From: Clostridiales bacterium
Lineage (GTDB): Bacteria; Bacillota; Clostridia; Lachnospirales; WQUN01
Direction of reading: 5' to 3'
Length of the DNA: 9,017 nt
Assembly: GCA_031269415.1 (NCBI GenBank)
Contig: JAISZF010000085.1
Span: 1-9,017, forward strand
The notes beneath the pieces were generated by a model that worked only from the letters and a program-made list of their open reading frames with translations, was not told the DNA's origin and searched no databases. This document shows, one piece after another, positions 1-6,889 of this stretch; position 1 is the first letter of the stretch, and each line of letters begins with the position of its first letter. The position numbers and the translations under genes are program-made.

Positions 1-1160
1 CGAATGCCATCGTAGTCGCTGTCCGGGTCTTCGTCAAGCGTGAGGAGGAATTTCGAATAATGGTCGCTGATTTTCCGAAGGGAGCGAAGCTCACGCTCAA
101 GCGTTCTCTCATCTCTGACAGAAGCGGCAGTCTGCAAATAGACTCTTTCATCAGGCCGTTGCGCGACAAAATCGACTTCAAACTCGTCCCATTTGCCGAC
201 ACTGACCTTGTAGCCGCGCCGCAGAAGTTCTAAATAAACCACATTTTCTAAGATATGTCCGACGTCCGCGCCCTCTTTGCCGAGGATGGCGTATCGCAAG
301 CCGATATCAACCGCATAGTATTTTTCCAGCGTTTTCAGGTACTGCTTGCCTTTGATGTTGTATCGGTCCGCTCGATAAAGGATGAAACTTTCCACAAGCG
401 CGTTTACATACTTATCTACCGTCTTGACATCTATTTTCCTGCCGTTTGAATTCATATAATCACTTATTTTTTTGGTTGACAAATGACTTCCCAAATTATC
501 AAACGCGAAAGCTAAAATAGATTTCAGCGTCATTGTATCTGTGATCCTATTCCGTTTGATAATATCATTCACTACAACCGAGTTATAAAGACCGTCCAAA
601 TAATCAAGAATCAGCTTGCGTTCATTGCCAAACTCCAATGCTCCGGGGAAAGATGAATTTTCAAGATACAGCGTGTATTTGCGCTGTAAATCAGCGGTAC
701 CGCCGTTGGCCGATACAAACTCAGAAAACGAAAGGGGCAGCATGGCGATTTCTACATATCTGCCGGTCAGCAGTGTCGCGAGTTCGCCTGACAGCAAATC
801 CGAATTTGAACCCGTGATGTATATGTCAAGATTTTTTCGCAGATATAAGCTGTCGACAACCTTCTGGAAGCCAGCCGCTTTTTGTATCTCATCCAAAAAT
901 ACATAGGTTTTCTTATCCTTTGCGGCATGTTCGAGAACATACGCGTGAAGATTATCCAGATTCAAAAGATACTCATTTTCATATGCCTCAAAGTTGACGG
1001 AGACGATTTGATCCTCACCCACGCCTATACCATAGAGATAATCCTGAAATAATACAAGAAGCGTTGACTTTCCGCAGCGGCGAACCCCCGTTACAGCTTT
1101 AATGAGATTTTTATCCTTGTGCCCCTTGAGTTTTTCCAAATATTCTTTGCGTGCTATCAT
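1..1160 (-). CDS. AAA_14/DUF4143-family P-loop ATPase (3' end cut by window edge)
   Basis: I translated the minus strand from the ATG at 1160-1158 and it stays open for 386 codons to the window edge. Seen: a Walker A motif GVRRCGKST at residues 25-33 (Lys31), a Walker B YVFLDEIQ at 86-93, and an ITGSNSDLLSGEL segment at 115-127, the typical AAA_14 sensor region. The C-terminal half carries the DUF4143-like part, including an EVDFVAQ segment that resembles a nuclease-fold core. The last visible residues (YDGIR) match where this family usually ends, so only about 10-20 residues should be missing. An AAGGAG-like site at 1171-1176 lies about 10 nt before the start. These proteins are common in multiple copies in bacterial and archaeal genomes and their cellular role is poorly defined; I assign no function beyond ATP binding. 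It is transcribed divergently from the serine operon and probably has no functional link to it. Confidence 0.9.
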   Translation of the reverse strand, partial: MIARKEYLEKLKGHKDKNLIKAVTGVRRCGKSTLLVLFQDYLYGIGVGEDQIVSVNFEAYENEYLLNLDNLHAYVLEHAAKDKKTYVFLDEIQKAAGFQKVVDSLYLRKNLDIYITGSNSDLLSGELATLLTGRYVEIAMLPLSFSEFVSANGGTADLQRKYTLYLENSSFPGALEFGNERKLILDYLDGLYNSVVVNDIIKRNRITDTMTLKSILAFAFDNLGSHLSTKKISDYMNSNGRKIDVKTVDKYVNALVESFILYRADRYNIKGKQYLKTLEKYYAVDIGLRYAILGKEGADVGHILENVVYLELLRRGYKVSVGKWDEFEVDFVAQRPDERVYLQTAASVRDERTLERELRSLRKISDHYSKFLLTLDEDPDSDYDGI

Positions 1161-1188
1161 AATTAGTAGGCTCCTTTCGACCAATAAC

Positions 1189-1217
1189 TATATAGCATAA
1201 AACTTAAAAAAAATCAA
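1189..1217 (-). promoter_or_regulatory. Sigma-70-type promoter for the AAA_14/DUF4143 ATPase
   Basis: Reading the minus strand, a -35 TTGATT (1217-1212) is followed after exactly 17 bp by a -10 TATATA (1194-1189). Transcription should start near 1182, just upstream of the ribosome site at 1176-1171. The spacing is optimal and each box is close to consensus. The assignment is from sequence match only. Confidence 0.7.
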
Positions 1218-1271
1218 GAGTTATTGTAACACAGTCCAAAAACTTTTTATATCTTTAAAATGTGTATGATT

Positions 1272-1339
1272 CAAATGGTTGACAGTCCTACGAGACCGTT
1301 CTATAATATACGCAATATTGTTAATATTTTAACCATTTG
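1272..1339. repeat. 9-bp inverted repeat and AT-rich palindrome around the serC promoter
   Basis: The 9-mer CAAATGGTT at 1272-1280 is exactly complementary to AACCATTTG at 1331-1339. The left arm overlaps the first bases of the -35 box and the right arm runs into the serC ribosome site. Between them, over the predicted transcription start, lies AATATTGTTAATATT (1314-1328), a near-palindrome with two AATATT arms. The left 9-mer lies upstream of the transcript, so any role would be at the DNA level, such as paired operator half-sites. Chance is possible in AT-rich intergenic DNA. Confidence 0.4.
1279..1307 (+). promoter_or_regulatory. Consensus sigma-70 promoter for the serC-serA-DUF1015 operon
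   Basis: A perfect -35 TTGACA (1279-1284) and a perfect -10 TATAAT (1302-1307) are separated by 17 bp. The expected start of transcription is near 1314, giving a leader of about 37 nt. A full-consensus promoter with operator-like symmetry around it suggests strong transcription controlled by a repressor; the control is inference. Confidence 0.85.
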
Positions 1340-1350
1340 GAGGTTTAGCC

Positions 1351-2427
1351 ATGGAGCGTGTTTACAATTTTTCGCCCGGGCCAGCGTGCATACCTGTGCC
1401 GGTGCTGGAAAAAGCGGCGTCGGAGCTGGTTCACTACGGTTCCGCCGGCATGTCCGTTATGGAAATGAGTCATCGTTCCAAAGCCTTTTTAGACATAATC
1501 CAAGAGGCGGAAAAGCTGCTGCGCGAATTGATGAACATTCCGGAGAATTATAAGGTACTCTTCCTGCAAGGCGGCGCGTCCACACAGTTTGCCATGGTTC
1601 CGCTTAACCTGTTCAGGAACAAGAAGGCCGATTACGTTAAAACCGGCCAGTTCGCCTCTAAGTCCATCTCAGAAGCCGCTAAATTCGGAACGGTGAACGT
1701 CGTCGCGTCGTCCGAGGATAAGGTATACAGCTATATACCCGCGTTGGATAAAAGCCGGTTTTCAAAGGACGCCGATTATTTTCATATAACCTTGAATAAC
1801 ACCATATTCGGCACGCGGTTTACCGAACTGCCCGACGCGGACGCGCCCCTGGTGACGGACTGGTCATCCGGTATCCTGTCGGAGGTGATAGACGTAAGCA
1901 AATTCGGGCTTATATACGCCGGGGCGCAGAAGAATATCGGCCCCGCCGGACTCACGGTGGTCATCATACGGGAGGACTTAATCGGCCGCGCTCCGGATAA
2001 TACCCCGACTATGCTGAACTACAAAACGCACGCCGCCGAGAATTCATTATACAATACGCCGCCGACATATTCCATTTATATGGCAAAGCTGGTGTTTGAG
2101 TGGCTCAAGGGTTTGGGCGGCGTTCCGGGCATTCAGAAAATAAACGAGGAAAAGGCCGCGCTGCTGTATGATCATCTGGATAACTCCGCGCTGTTTAAGA
2201 GTACGGTCGCGCCTGAAGATCGTTCGATAATGAACATACCGTTCGTGACGGGCCGCGATGATTTGGACAAAAGGTTTATAAAAGAAGCCGCCTCGGCGGG
2301 GCTGGTCACTCTGGCCGGGCACCGTTCCGTCGGCGGTATGCGCGCCAGTATTTATAACGCGATGCCTGTCGAGGGTGTTAAGGCTTTAATTGAGTTCATG
2401 AAGAAGTTTGAGTTTGAGAATAAGTAG
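1351..2427 (+). CDS. serC: Phosphoserine aminotransferase SerC
   Basis: It transfers the amino group of glutamate to 3-phosphohydroxypyruvate, giving O-phospho-L-serine, the second step of serine synthesis; it is a cytosolic PLP enzyme of aminotransferase class V. The 358-residue product is the normal family length. Seen: the N-terminal YNFSPGPA motif, the PLP-phosphate loop QGGASTQFAMVPLN, the AGAQKNIGPAG motif in which Lys194 should form the Schiff base, the SLYNTPPT segment, and the C-terminal GHRSVGGMRASIYNAMP motif that binds substrate phosphate. The start is set by TGGAGG at 1338-1343, 7 nt before the ATG, and by the conserved N-terminus. It is the first gene of the operon, 9 nt upstream of serA. 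No missing catalytic residue was noticed. Confidence 0.97.
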   Translation: MERVYNFSPGPACIPVPVLEKAASELVHYGSAGMSVMEMSHRSKAFLDIIQEAEKLLRELMNIPENYKVLFLQGGASTQFAMVPLNLFRNKKADYVKTGQFASKSISEAAKFGTVNVVASSEDKVYSYIPALDKSRFSKDADYFHITLNNTIFGTRFTELPDADAPLVTDWSSGILSEVIDVSKFGLIYAGAQKNIGPAGLTVVIIREDLIGRAPDNTPTMLNYKTHAAENSLYNTPPTYSIYMAKLVFEWLKGLGGVPGIQKINEEKAALLYDHLDNSALFKSTVAPEDRSIMNIPFVTGRDDLDKRFIKEAASAGLVTLAGHRSVGGMRASIYNAMPVEGVKALIEFMKKFEFENK

Positions 2428-2436
2428 GGGGCGGTT

Positions 2437-3597
2437 ATGTATACTATCCTGACATTAAACAAGATTGCCGCCTGCGGTACGGAACAACTGCCCGCCGATA
2501 TATTCCGGGTATCCTCCGACGCGGATTCGCCGGACGGAATTCTGCTCCGCAGCGCGGATTTGCATTCGTATGAGGTTCCCGCCGGGCTTCTGGCTGTGGG
2601 CCGCGCGGGCGCGGGCGTGAACAACATTCCTGTGGATAGGTACGCGGAGAAGGGCATCGTGGTATTCAACACGCCTGGCGCTAACGCCAACGCGGTAAAG
2701 GAATTGGTTATAGCCGCGCTGTTGCTGTCCTCGCGCAAGATAGACGCGGGCATAAATTGGCTGCAAAGCCTGTCGGGGCAGACCGGCGTAGCTAAATTGG
2801 TCGAGGCGGGAAAGAGCCAATTTACCGGTCCGGAAATCTCCGGCAAGAAACTGGGCGTTATCGGACTGGGCGCAATAGGCGTTCTGGTCGCGAACGCTTG
2901 TAATTCTCTGGGCATGGAGGTATACGGGTATGATCCTTTCCTGTCTGTGGACGCGGCTTGGCGGCTGTCGAGAGGGGTACATAAAGCCCCGGGCGTCGAC
3001 GCGATTCTGGCGGAATGCGATTATATCACAATCCATATACCCCTGAACGCGCAAACCAGGGGAATGATTAACGCGGACTCGCTCGCGAAGGTTAAAAACG
3101 GGGCGCGCGTTCTCAATTTTTCACGCGGTGAGCTCGTCGATAACGCGGCCATAAAAGACGCGGTGAGTAACGGTCTTGTAAGCTGTTATATTACGGACTT
3201 CCCAAATGAAGAGCTGCTGGGGGTGAACGGCGTTATCCCCATACCGCATCTGGGCGCTTCCACGCCGGAATCGGAGGATAACTGCGCGGTTATGGCCGCC
3301 GAGGAGATACGCGAATACCTGCTGCGCGGTACAATAAAGAATTCCGTTAATTTCCCGGACTCCGACCTGCCGTATACCGGCAAGAAACGTTTTTGCGTAT
3401 TGCATAAAAATATCCCCAATGTGGTGGCGAGCCTGACTAAAGAGGTCGCGAACAGGGGTGTAAATATCGATAACATGACTAACCGCAGCAAGGGTCCTTA
3501 CGCGTATACGGTAATAGATGTGGATGAAAGCGAACTGACCGGCTTGGAGGATAAACTGCGCGGCGTTGAGGGCGTTATCCGGGTGAGGGTCATATAA
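2437..3597 (+). CDS. serA: D-3-phosphoglycerate dehydrogenase SerA with C-terminal ACT domain
   Basis: It oxidises 3-phosphoglycerate to 3-phosphohydroxypyruvate with NAD+, the committed step of serine synthesis, in the cytosol. Seen in order: a substrate-binding part with GRAGAGVNNIP; a Rossmann domain with GLGAIG at residues 143-148 and Asp166 ending the second strand (YGYDP), which fits NAD preference; catalytic Arg230 in NFSRGE; an acidic pair at 258-259 (PNEE) where the catalytic Glu is expected; and His271 in PHLGAST. Residues from about 316 to 386 form an ACT domain (HKNIPNVVASL, then RGVNIDNM), the usual site for serine feedback inhibition. At 386 residues this is the short type without the extra intervening domain of long SerA forms. 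An AGGGGG stretch at the serC stop can serve as ribosome site. Its stop codon overlaps the next start by one base. Confidence 0.96.
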   Translation: MYTILTLNKIAACGTEQLPADIFRVSSDADSPDGILLRSADLHSYEVPAGLLAVGRAGAGVNNIPVDRYAEKGIVVFNTPGANANAVKELVIAALLLSSRKIDAGINWLQSLSGQTGVAKLVEAGKSQFTGPEISGKKLGVIGLGAIGVLVANACNSLGMEVYGYDPFLSVDAAWRLSRGVHKAPGVDAILAECDYITIHIPLNAQTRGMINADSLAKVKNGARVLNFSRGELVDNAAIKDAVSNGLVSCYITDFPNEELLGVNGVIPIPHLGASTPESEDNCAVMAAEEIREYLLRGTIKNSVNFPDSDLPYTGKKRFCVLHKNIPNVVASLTKEVANRGVNIDNMTNRSKGPYAYTVIDVDESELTGLEDKLRGVEGVIRVRVI

Positions 3598-4838
3598 TGG
3601 CGGTAATAAAGGCTTTCGCGGCTTTAAGGCCGAAGCCGGAATACGCGAAGCTTATCGCCGCTCCTCCGTATGACGTGCTGAGCAGCGATGAAGCCCGTGA
3701 AGCGGTTAAGGGCAACCCATACTCCTTTTTAAGGGTAGATAAGCCGGAGGTCGACTTAGATACTTCCATAGACATTTATGATGAGCGAGTGTACGCCAAA
3801 GCCGCCGAGAATCTGGGCTGGCTGGTTCGGAACGTCATGACGAGGGACGACGGTCCGCGATTGTATATCTACAGGCTGATAATGGACGGCGCGCCGCAGA
3901 CGGGCTTGGTCGCGTGCTGTTCCGTAGATGAGTATCTGTCCGGCGCGATTAAGAAGCATGAGCTGACACGCGAGGACAAGGAACGCGATCGTACCAGGCA
4001 TATAGAGGCGACAAACGCCAATACCGGCCCGATATTCCTGGCCTACCGGCACAGCGATAACCCCGCGATCAGCGGCATTATCGCCGAGTACGCGCGCGAT
4101 AACGAATCAGCTTATGATTTCGTTTCTGACGACGGTATAACGCATCAGGTATGGGTAATTGATAACGCGGACGTGATGAGTCTTCTGACAGACGGGTTCG
4201 CGATCGTGCCGTCCTTATATATAGCCGACGGCCACCACAGGAACGCCTCGGCGGCTAACGTTGCGTTGAAACGGCGGAAAAATAACGCTGATCCCGGCGC
4301 GGAATTTAACTATACGCTTTCGGTGATTTTCCCGGATACGGAACTCAGGATACTGGCCTGCAATCGCCTGGTAAAAGACCTTAACGGGTTGAGCGATCCG
4401 GAACTGCTGGAGCGGATACGCGAACGTTTTGCCGTGACGCCGTCCGCAACGCCGCTGAAACCAAATAAACCTCGCGTGTTCGGGATGTATATGAATAAAA
4501 AATGGTATCGGCTGGAGTTAAGGGAAAACTGGCGGATACCGGAAAGACAGGCGGACGCCCTGGATGTTTCTGTTTTACAGAACGAGTTGCTGACTCCAAT
4601 ACTGGGCATAGGCGATCCGCGCGCGGATAAACGCTTGGATTTTGTCGGAGGCATACGCGGGCTTCGCGAACTGGAAGAACGGGTTGAATTGGGGGAAATG
4701 GCTGCGGCGTTTTCGATGTACCCCACGTCGATGAACCAGTTAACGTCTATAGCGGACGCAGGAGAGATAATGCCGCCGAAATCCACCTGGTTTGAGCCTA
4801 AGCTCAGGAGCGGGCTGTTTACGCACTGGCTGGAGTAA
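3597..4838 (+). CDS. DUF1015 family protein, serine-operon partner of unknown function
   Basis: The 413-residue protein belongs to the DUF1015 (COG4198-type) family, recognised by the N-terminal FAALRPKPEYA and APPYDVLSSDEAR segments, the KKHELTREDKERDRTRH block at residues 119-135 and the IADGHHRNASAA block with Asp211, His213, His214 and Arg215. The length is normal. There is no signal peptide or membrane segment, so it should be cytosolic. The ATG shares its A with the serA stop (TAATG), which means translational coupling and probably matched amounts of the two proteins. DUF1015 genes are frequently found beside serA and serC in Clostridia (known from memory, not checked). The DGHHR motif recalls phosphate- or nucleotide-binding motifs of ParB/SerK-type proteins, so a phosphoserine- or serine-linked reaction, or a control role, is conceivable; this is inference. 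The gene ends 7 bases before the operon terminator. Confidence 0.88.
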   Translation: MAVIKAFAALRPKPEYAKLIAAPPYDVLSSDEAREAVKGNPYSFLRVDKPEVDLDTSIDIYDERVYAKAAENLGWLVRNVMTRDDGPRLYIYRLIMDGAPQTGLVACCSVDEYLSGAIKKHELTREDKERDRTRHIEATNANTGPIFLAYRHSDNPAISGIIAEYARDNESAYDFVSDDGITHQVWVIDNADVMSLLTDGFAIVPSLYIADGHHRNASAANVALKRRKNNADPGAEFNYTLSVIFPDTELRILACNRLVKDLNGLSDPELLERIRERFAVTPSATPLKPNKPRVFGMYMNKKWYRLELRENWRIPERQADALDVSVLQNELLTPILGIGDPRADKRLDFVGGIRGLRELEERVELGEMAAAFSMYPTSMNQLTSIADAGEIMPPKSTWFEPKLRSGLFTHWLE

Positions 4839-4845
4839 TACGAAT

Positions 4846-4876
4846 AAAAGATCCTTTTTTAGAAGGATCTTTTTTT
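4846..4876 (+). terminator. Intrinsic terminator of the serC-serA-DUF1015 operon
   Basis: AAAAGATCCTT (4846-4856) pairs perfectly with AAGGATCTTTT (4863-4873) around a 6-base loop, and a run of seven T follows from 4870. It begins 7 bases after the DUF1015 stop. The stem has an A/T-rich base, so the complementary A-run could also work in the minus direction, but no minus-strand gene ends here. Confidence 0.88.
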
Positions 4877-4878
4877 AT

Positions 4879-4947
4879 ACCATTTTATAACTGGCGTTCT
4901 GCCAAAATCTTCTGTTTTACAAATTTTATATTTTATTATAAAATGGT
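4879..4947. repeat. Perfect 12-bp inverted repeat in the intergenic region
   Basis: ACCATTTTATAA (4879-4890) is the exact reverse complement of TTATAAAATGGT (4936-4947), with 45 bp between the arms. Inside lies a small TGGC-GTTCT-GCCA hairpin (4892-4904). The element starts 2 bp after the terminator and ends 5 bp before the -35 box of the next operon. It has no obvious target-site duplication and codes for nothing. It may be an operator pair, a structured remnant of a small mobile element, or chance in AT-rich DNA. Confidence 0.5.
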
Positions 4948-4952
4948 CTTGC

Positions 4953-4982
4953 TCGACAAAGACGTCCGGGTCTTGATATAAT
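4953..4982 (+). promoter_or_regulatory. Promoter for the DUF4392/peptide-transporter operon
   Basis: A TCGACA box (4953-4958, one mismatch to TTGACA) lies 18 bp before a perfect TATAAT (4977-4982). The start of transcription should be near 4989, giving a leader of about 70 nt with a T10 tract at 4998-5007. No recognisable riboswitch is seen in the leader. A TTGACA at 5023-5028 has no -10 partner and is not a promoter. Confidence 0.65.
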
Positions 4983-5046
4983 ATTTTACCCCGCGTCTTT
5001 TTTTTTTAATATTTCTGTTTAATTGACAAAAAAGATACTAATAATC

Positions 5047-5052
5047 AGGAGG
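5047..5052 (+). promoter_or_regulatory. Ribosome binding site that fixes the DUF4392 start
   Basis: A full AGGAGG sits 6 nt before the ATG at 5059. The reading frame is open further upstream to a TTG at 5023, but that codon has no ribosome site. The homologous second copy begins with the same MP-IIGENIDTLCNF sequence, so 5059 is the true start. Confidence 0.92.
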
Positions 5053-5058
5053 TTATTT

Positions 5059-6084
5059 ATGCCCAAAATTATCGGTGAAAATATTGATACCCTTTGTAAC
5101 TTTCAGATGCTGCCCGGTTCGGGAGACTTGACACGCGGCGAGACACAAAAATTTTATAAAGCCGCTCGACAGGCACAGAAGGATCCGCTTACGTATCTTG
5201 CCGCAACGGCGCTTGCGGAGCGTGTTAAGCCCGGCGATAACGTTCTCATTGTAACCGGAGCCCGGAACGAACTTGTGCTCCCCTACGGTGAAACTGACGG
5301 CCCCATAGGAGGCGTCGCGCTTGCGAGAGCGTGTTATTTTGGGCTTGGCGCCAACAGTATAGTAACTGTGGAGGAATCAAATAAAGAACCTACCGAGGCT
5401 ACTATTCGGGCTTCCGGTCTTTATTTGAGAGAACCTGATATGCTGGGAAAGGTACAAGGAATTTGTGTGTTGGATTTTTATCCTCTCGGCCCGGAAGCGG
5501 GTAAGCAGCACGCGCGCTGGCTGATGGACACCTATAACCCCAAGGCGATAATGTTCATTGAAAAACATGGTCCAAACGCCAAGGGTCATTTCCATACAGT
5601 TACAGGTCGAGAGATAGATATGAATGGTATGGCTAACACTCAATATCTTCTTGAAATAGCCAAAGAACAGGATGTTGTAACAATCGGCATGGGCGACGGC
5701 GGCAATGAGATTGGAAATGGCGTCATTTATGACGCGGTAAGAGAGATCTCGCCTTGGGGAAAAAAATGTTTGTGCCCCTGTAATGACGGAATAGCCACGG
5801 TGTCCGCGACGGATATATTTGTAGCCACCTCTATATCCAATTGGGGCGCGTATGGTATTTGCGCGATGCTTGCTTTTCTGAAAAAAGATGTGAATATCAT
5901 GCATGATGAGGATACCGAGCGCCGCATGGTAGAAGCGTGCGCCTATTTTGGAAGTGTCGATGGCATTGCCATGATACCTCTTCCGAAGGTAGACGGTATC
6001 TCTATTAAAGGCGGTCAGGCTTTTGTTACGCTTCTTCGCGAATTAGTAGTCAACGGCTTGAGTAATGTCGCCAGACATGTTTAA
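5059..6084 (+). CDS. DUF4392 / D-glutamate cyclase-like protein (intact copy)
   Basis: The 341-residue product matches the DUF4392 family, the domain at the C-terminus of mammalian D-glutamate cyclase DGLUCY, which turns D-glutamate into 5-oxo-D-proline. Seen: a GDNVLIVTGARNE strand-loop (residues 59-71), the conserved ETDGPIGG motif at 78-85, EKHGPNAKGHFH at 168-179 followed by TGREID, the signature GDGGNEIGNG at 212-221, and a SNWGAYG block. A closely spaced Cys trio (Cys237, Cys239, Cys241) precedes NDGIATVSATD and is kept in the second copy. There is no signal peptide or clear membrane helix, so it should act in the cytosol. It lacks the DUF1445 partner domain of the mammalian protein. 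It is first in an operon with a damaged paralogue and a peptide ABC importer, which suggests work on an imported D-Glu or pyroglutamyl compound. Family membership is firm; the exact substrate is not known from sequence. Confidence 0.85.
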   Translation: MPKIIGENIDTLCNFQMLPGSGDLTRGETQKFYKAARQAQKDPLTYLAATALAERVKPGDNVLIVTGARNELVLPYGETDGPIGGVALARACYFGLGANSIVTVEESNKEPTEATIRASGLYLREPDMLGKVQGICVLDFYPLGPEAGKQHARWLMDTYNPKAIMFIEKHGPNAKGHFHTVTGREIDMNGMANTQYLLEIAKEQDVVTIGMGDGGNEIGNGVIYDAVREISPWGKKCLCPCNDGIATVSATDIFVATSISNWGAYGICAMLAFLKKDVNIMHDEDTERRMVEACAYFGSVDGIAMIPLPKVDGISIKGGQAFVTLLRELVVNGLSNVARHV

Positions 6085-6125
6085 ACTAATAGTTAATTTA
6101 CTATCGGATCCAAAGGAGATATCTA

Positions 6126-6862
6126 ATGCCTAGAATTATCGGTGAGAATATTGACACATTATGCAATTTTTCGATGCGGTAATTCGCGCGTCTGGCCTTT
6201 ATCTGAGAGAACCTGAAGCTCTTGGCAAGGTATCGGGTGTCTGCGTTCTTGATACCTATCCGCTCGGACTGCGGGCGGGGCAGGAACACGCCAAATATTT
6301 GATTGACACATACAGTCCAAAAGCTATCATATTTATTGAAAAACATGGTCCAAACGCAAAGGGACGCTTTCATTCCGTGACAGGTCGGGAAATCGATATG
6401 AGCAAAATGGCTAATACCCATTATCTGCTTGACCTGGCAAAAGAAAGGGATATATTAACAATCGGCATGGGCGATGGCGGAAATGAAATAGGAAACGGTA
6501 TCATTTACGAACAAGTACGCAAAATTACCGCCTGGGGAGAGAAATGTCAGTGCCCATGCGGAGATGGAATCGCGACTGTAGCCGCCACAGATGTGTTCTT
6601 CGCGGCGTCCATCTCTAACTGGGGAGCGTATGGCATAGCCGCGATGCTGGCTTTTTTAAAGGGTAACGTTGATATTATGCATGATGAGGAAACAGAACGC
6701 CGTATGGTGGAAGCCTGCGCTTATTATGGCAGCGTCGACGGACTCTATAATATTCCGCTGCCGCGTGTGGATGGTATTTCACTCAAGGGCGGACAGGCTT
6801 TTGTCACACTGCTTCGCGAAATTGTAAAAAATGGATTGGCAAACGTAGCTAGGCATGTCTGA
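6126..6862 (+). pseudogene. Second DUF4392 copy with a 289-bp internal deletion and frameshift
   Basis: This tandem paralogue starts well: AAAGGAG at 6112-6118, then an ATG at 6126 and 17 residues nearly identical to the intact copy (MPRIIGENIDTLCNFSM). It then reaches a stop at 6180-6182. The rest of the protein continues in another frame from about 6173 (DAVIRASGLYLREP) to the normal C-terminus (NVARHV), matching the intact copy from residue 113 on. Aligning both ends gives a loss of exactly 289 bp, which removes residues 18-112 including the ETDGPIGG motif and shifts the frame. The remaining 230 codons have no stops and are about 77% identical to the intact copy by hand count, with GDGGNEIGNG and the Cys trio kept, so decay looks recent. 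An ATG at 6161 could give a 233-residue C-terminal fragment, but it has no ribosome site. Confidence 0.85.
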
Positions 6863-6889
6863 GCGAAATCTCATTAGGGTTGTGAAACT

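Noticed and set aside
255..906. Plus-strand reading frames of 64 and 96 codons at 255-449 and 616-906
   Set aside because: They lie antisense to the intact minus-strand ATPase with clear Walker motifs, and resemble no family I know.
2352..3491. Long minus-strand frames of up to 199 codons opposite serC and serA
   Set aside because: They are a by-product of GC-rich codon use in the real plus-strand genes; their translations show no family motifs and no ribosome sites were noted.
4964..4974. 11-bp sequence GTCCGGGTCTT shared with positions 21-31
   Set aside because: A single short match, one copy being inside coding sequence; it does not extend on either side, so it is most likely chance.
5023..5058. 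TTG start at 5023 extending the DUF4392 protein by 12 residues
   Set aside because: No ribosome site lies before 5023, whereas AGGAGG lies 6 nt before the ATG at 5059, and the paralogue's N-terminus aligns from that ATG.
4989..5058. Riboswitch or other structured leader before the DUF4392 gene
   Set aside because: The leader of about 70 nt is AT-rich and shows no conserved core that I recognise.
5558..6361. Long nearly identical nucleotide stretches between 5558-5583 and 6338-6361 read as a possible repeat element
   Set aside because: They are the same coding motif (EKHGPNAKG) in two paralogous genes, explained by gene duplication.
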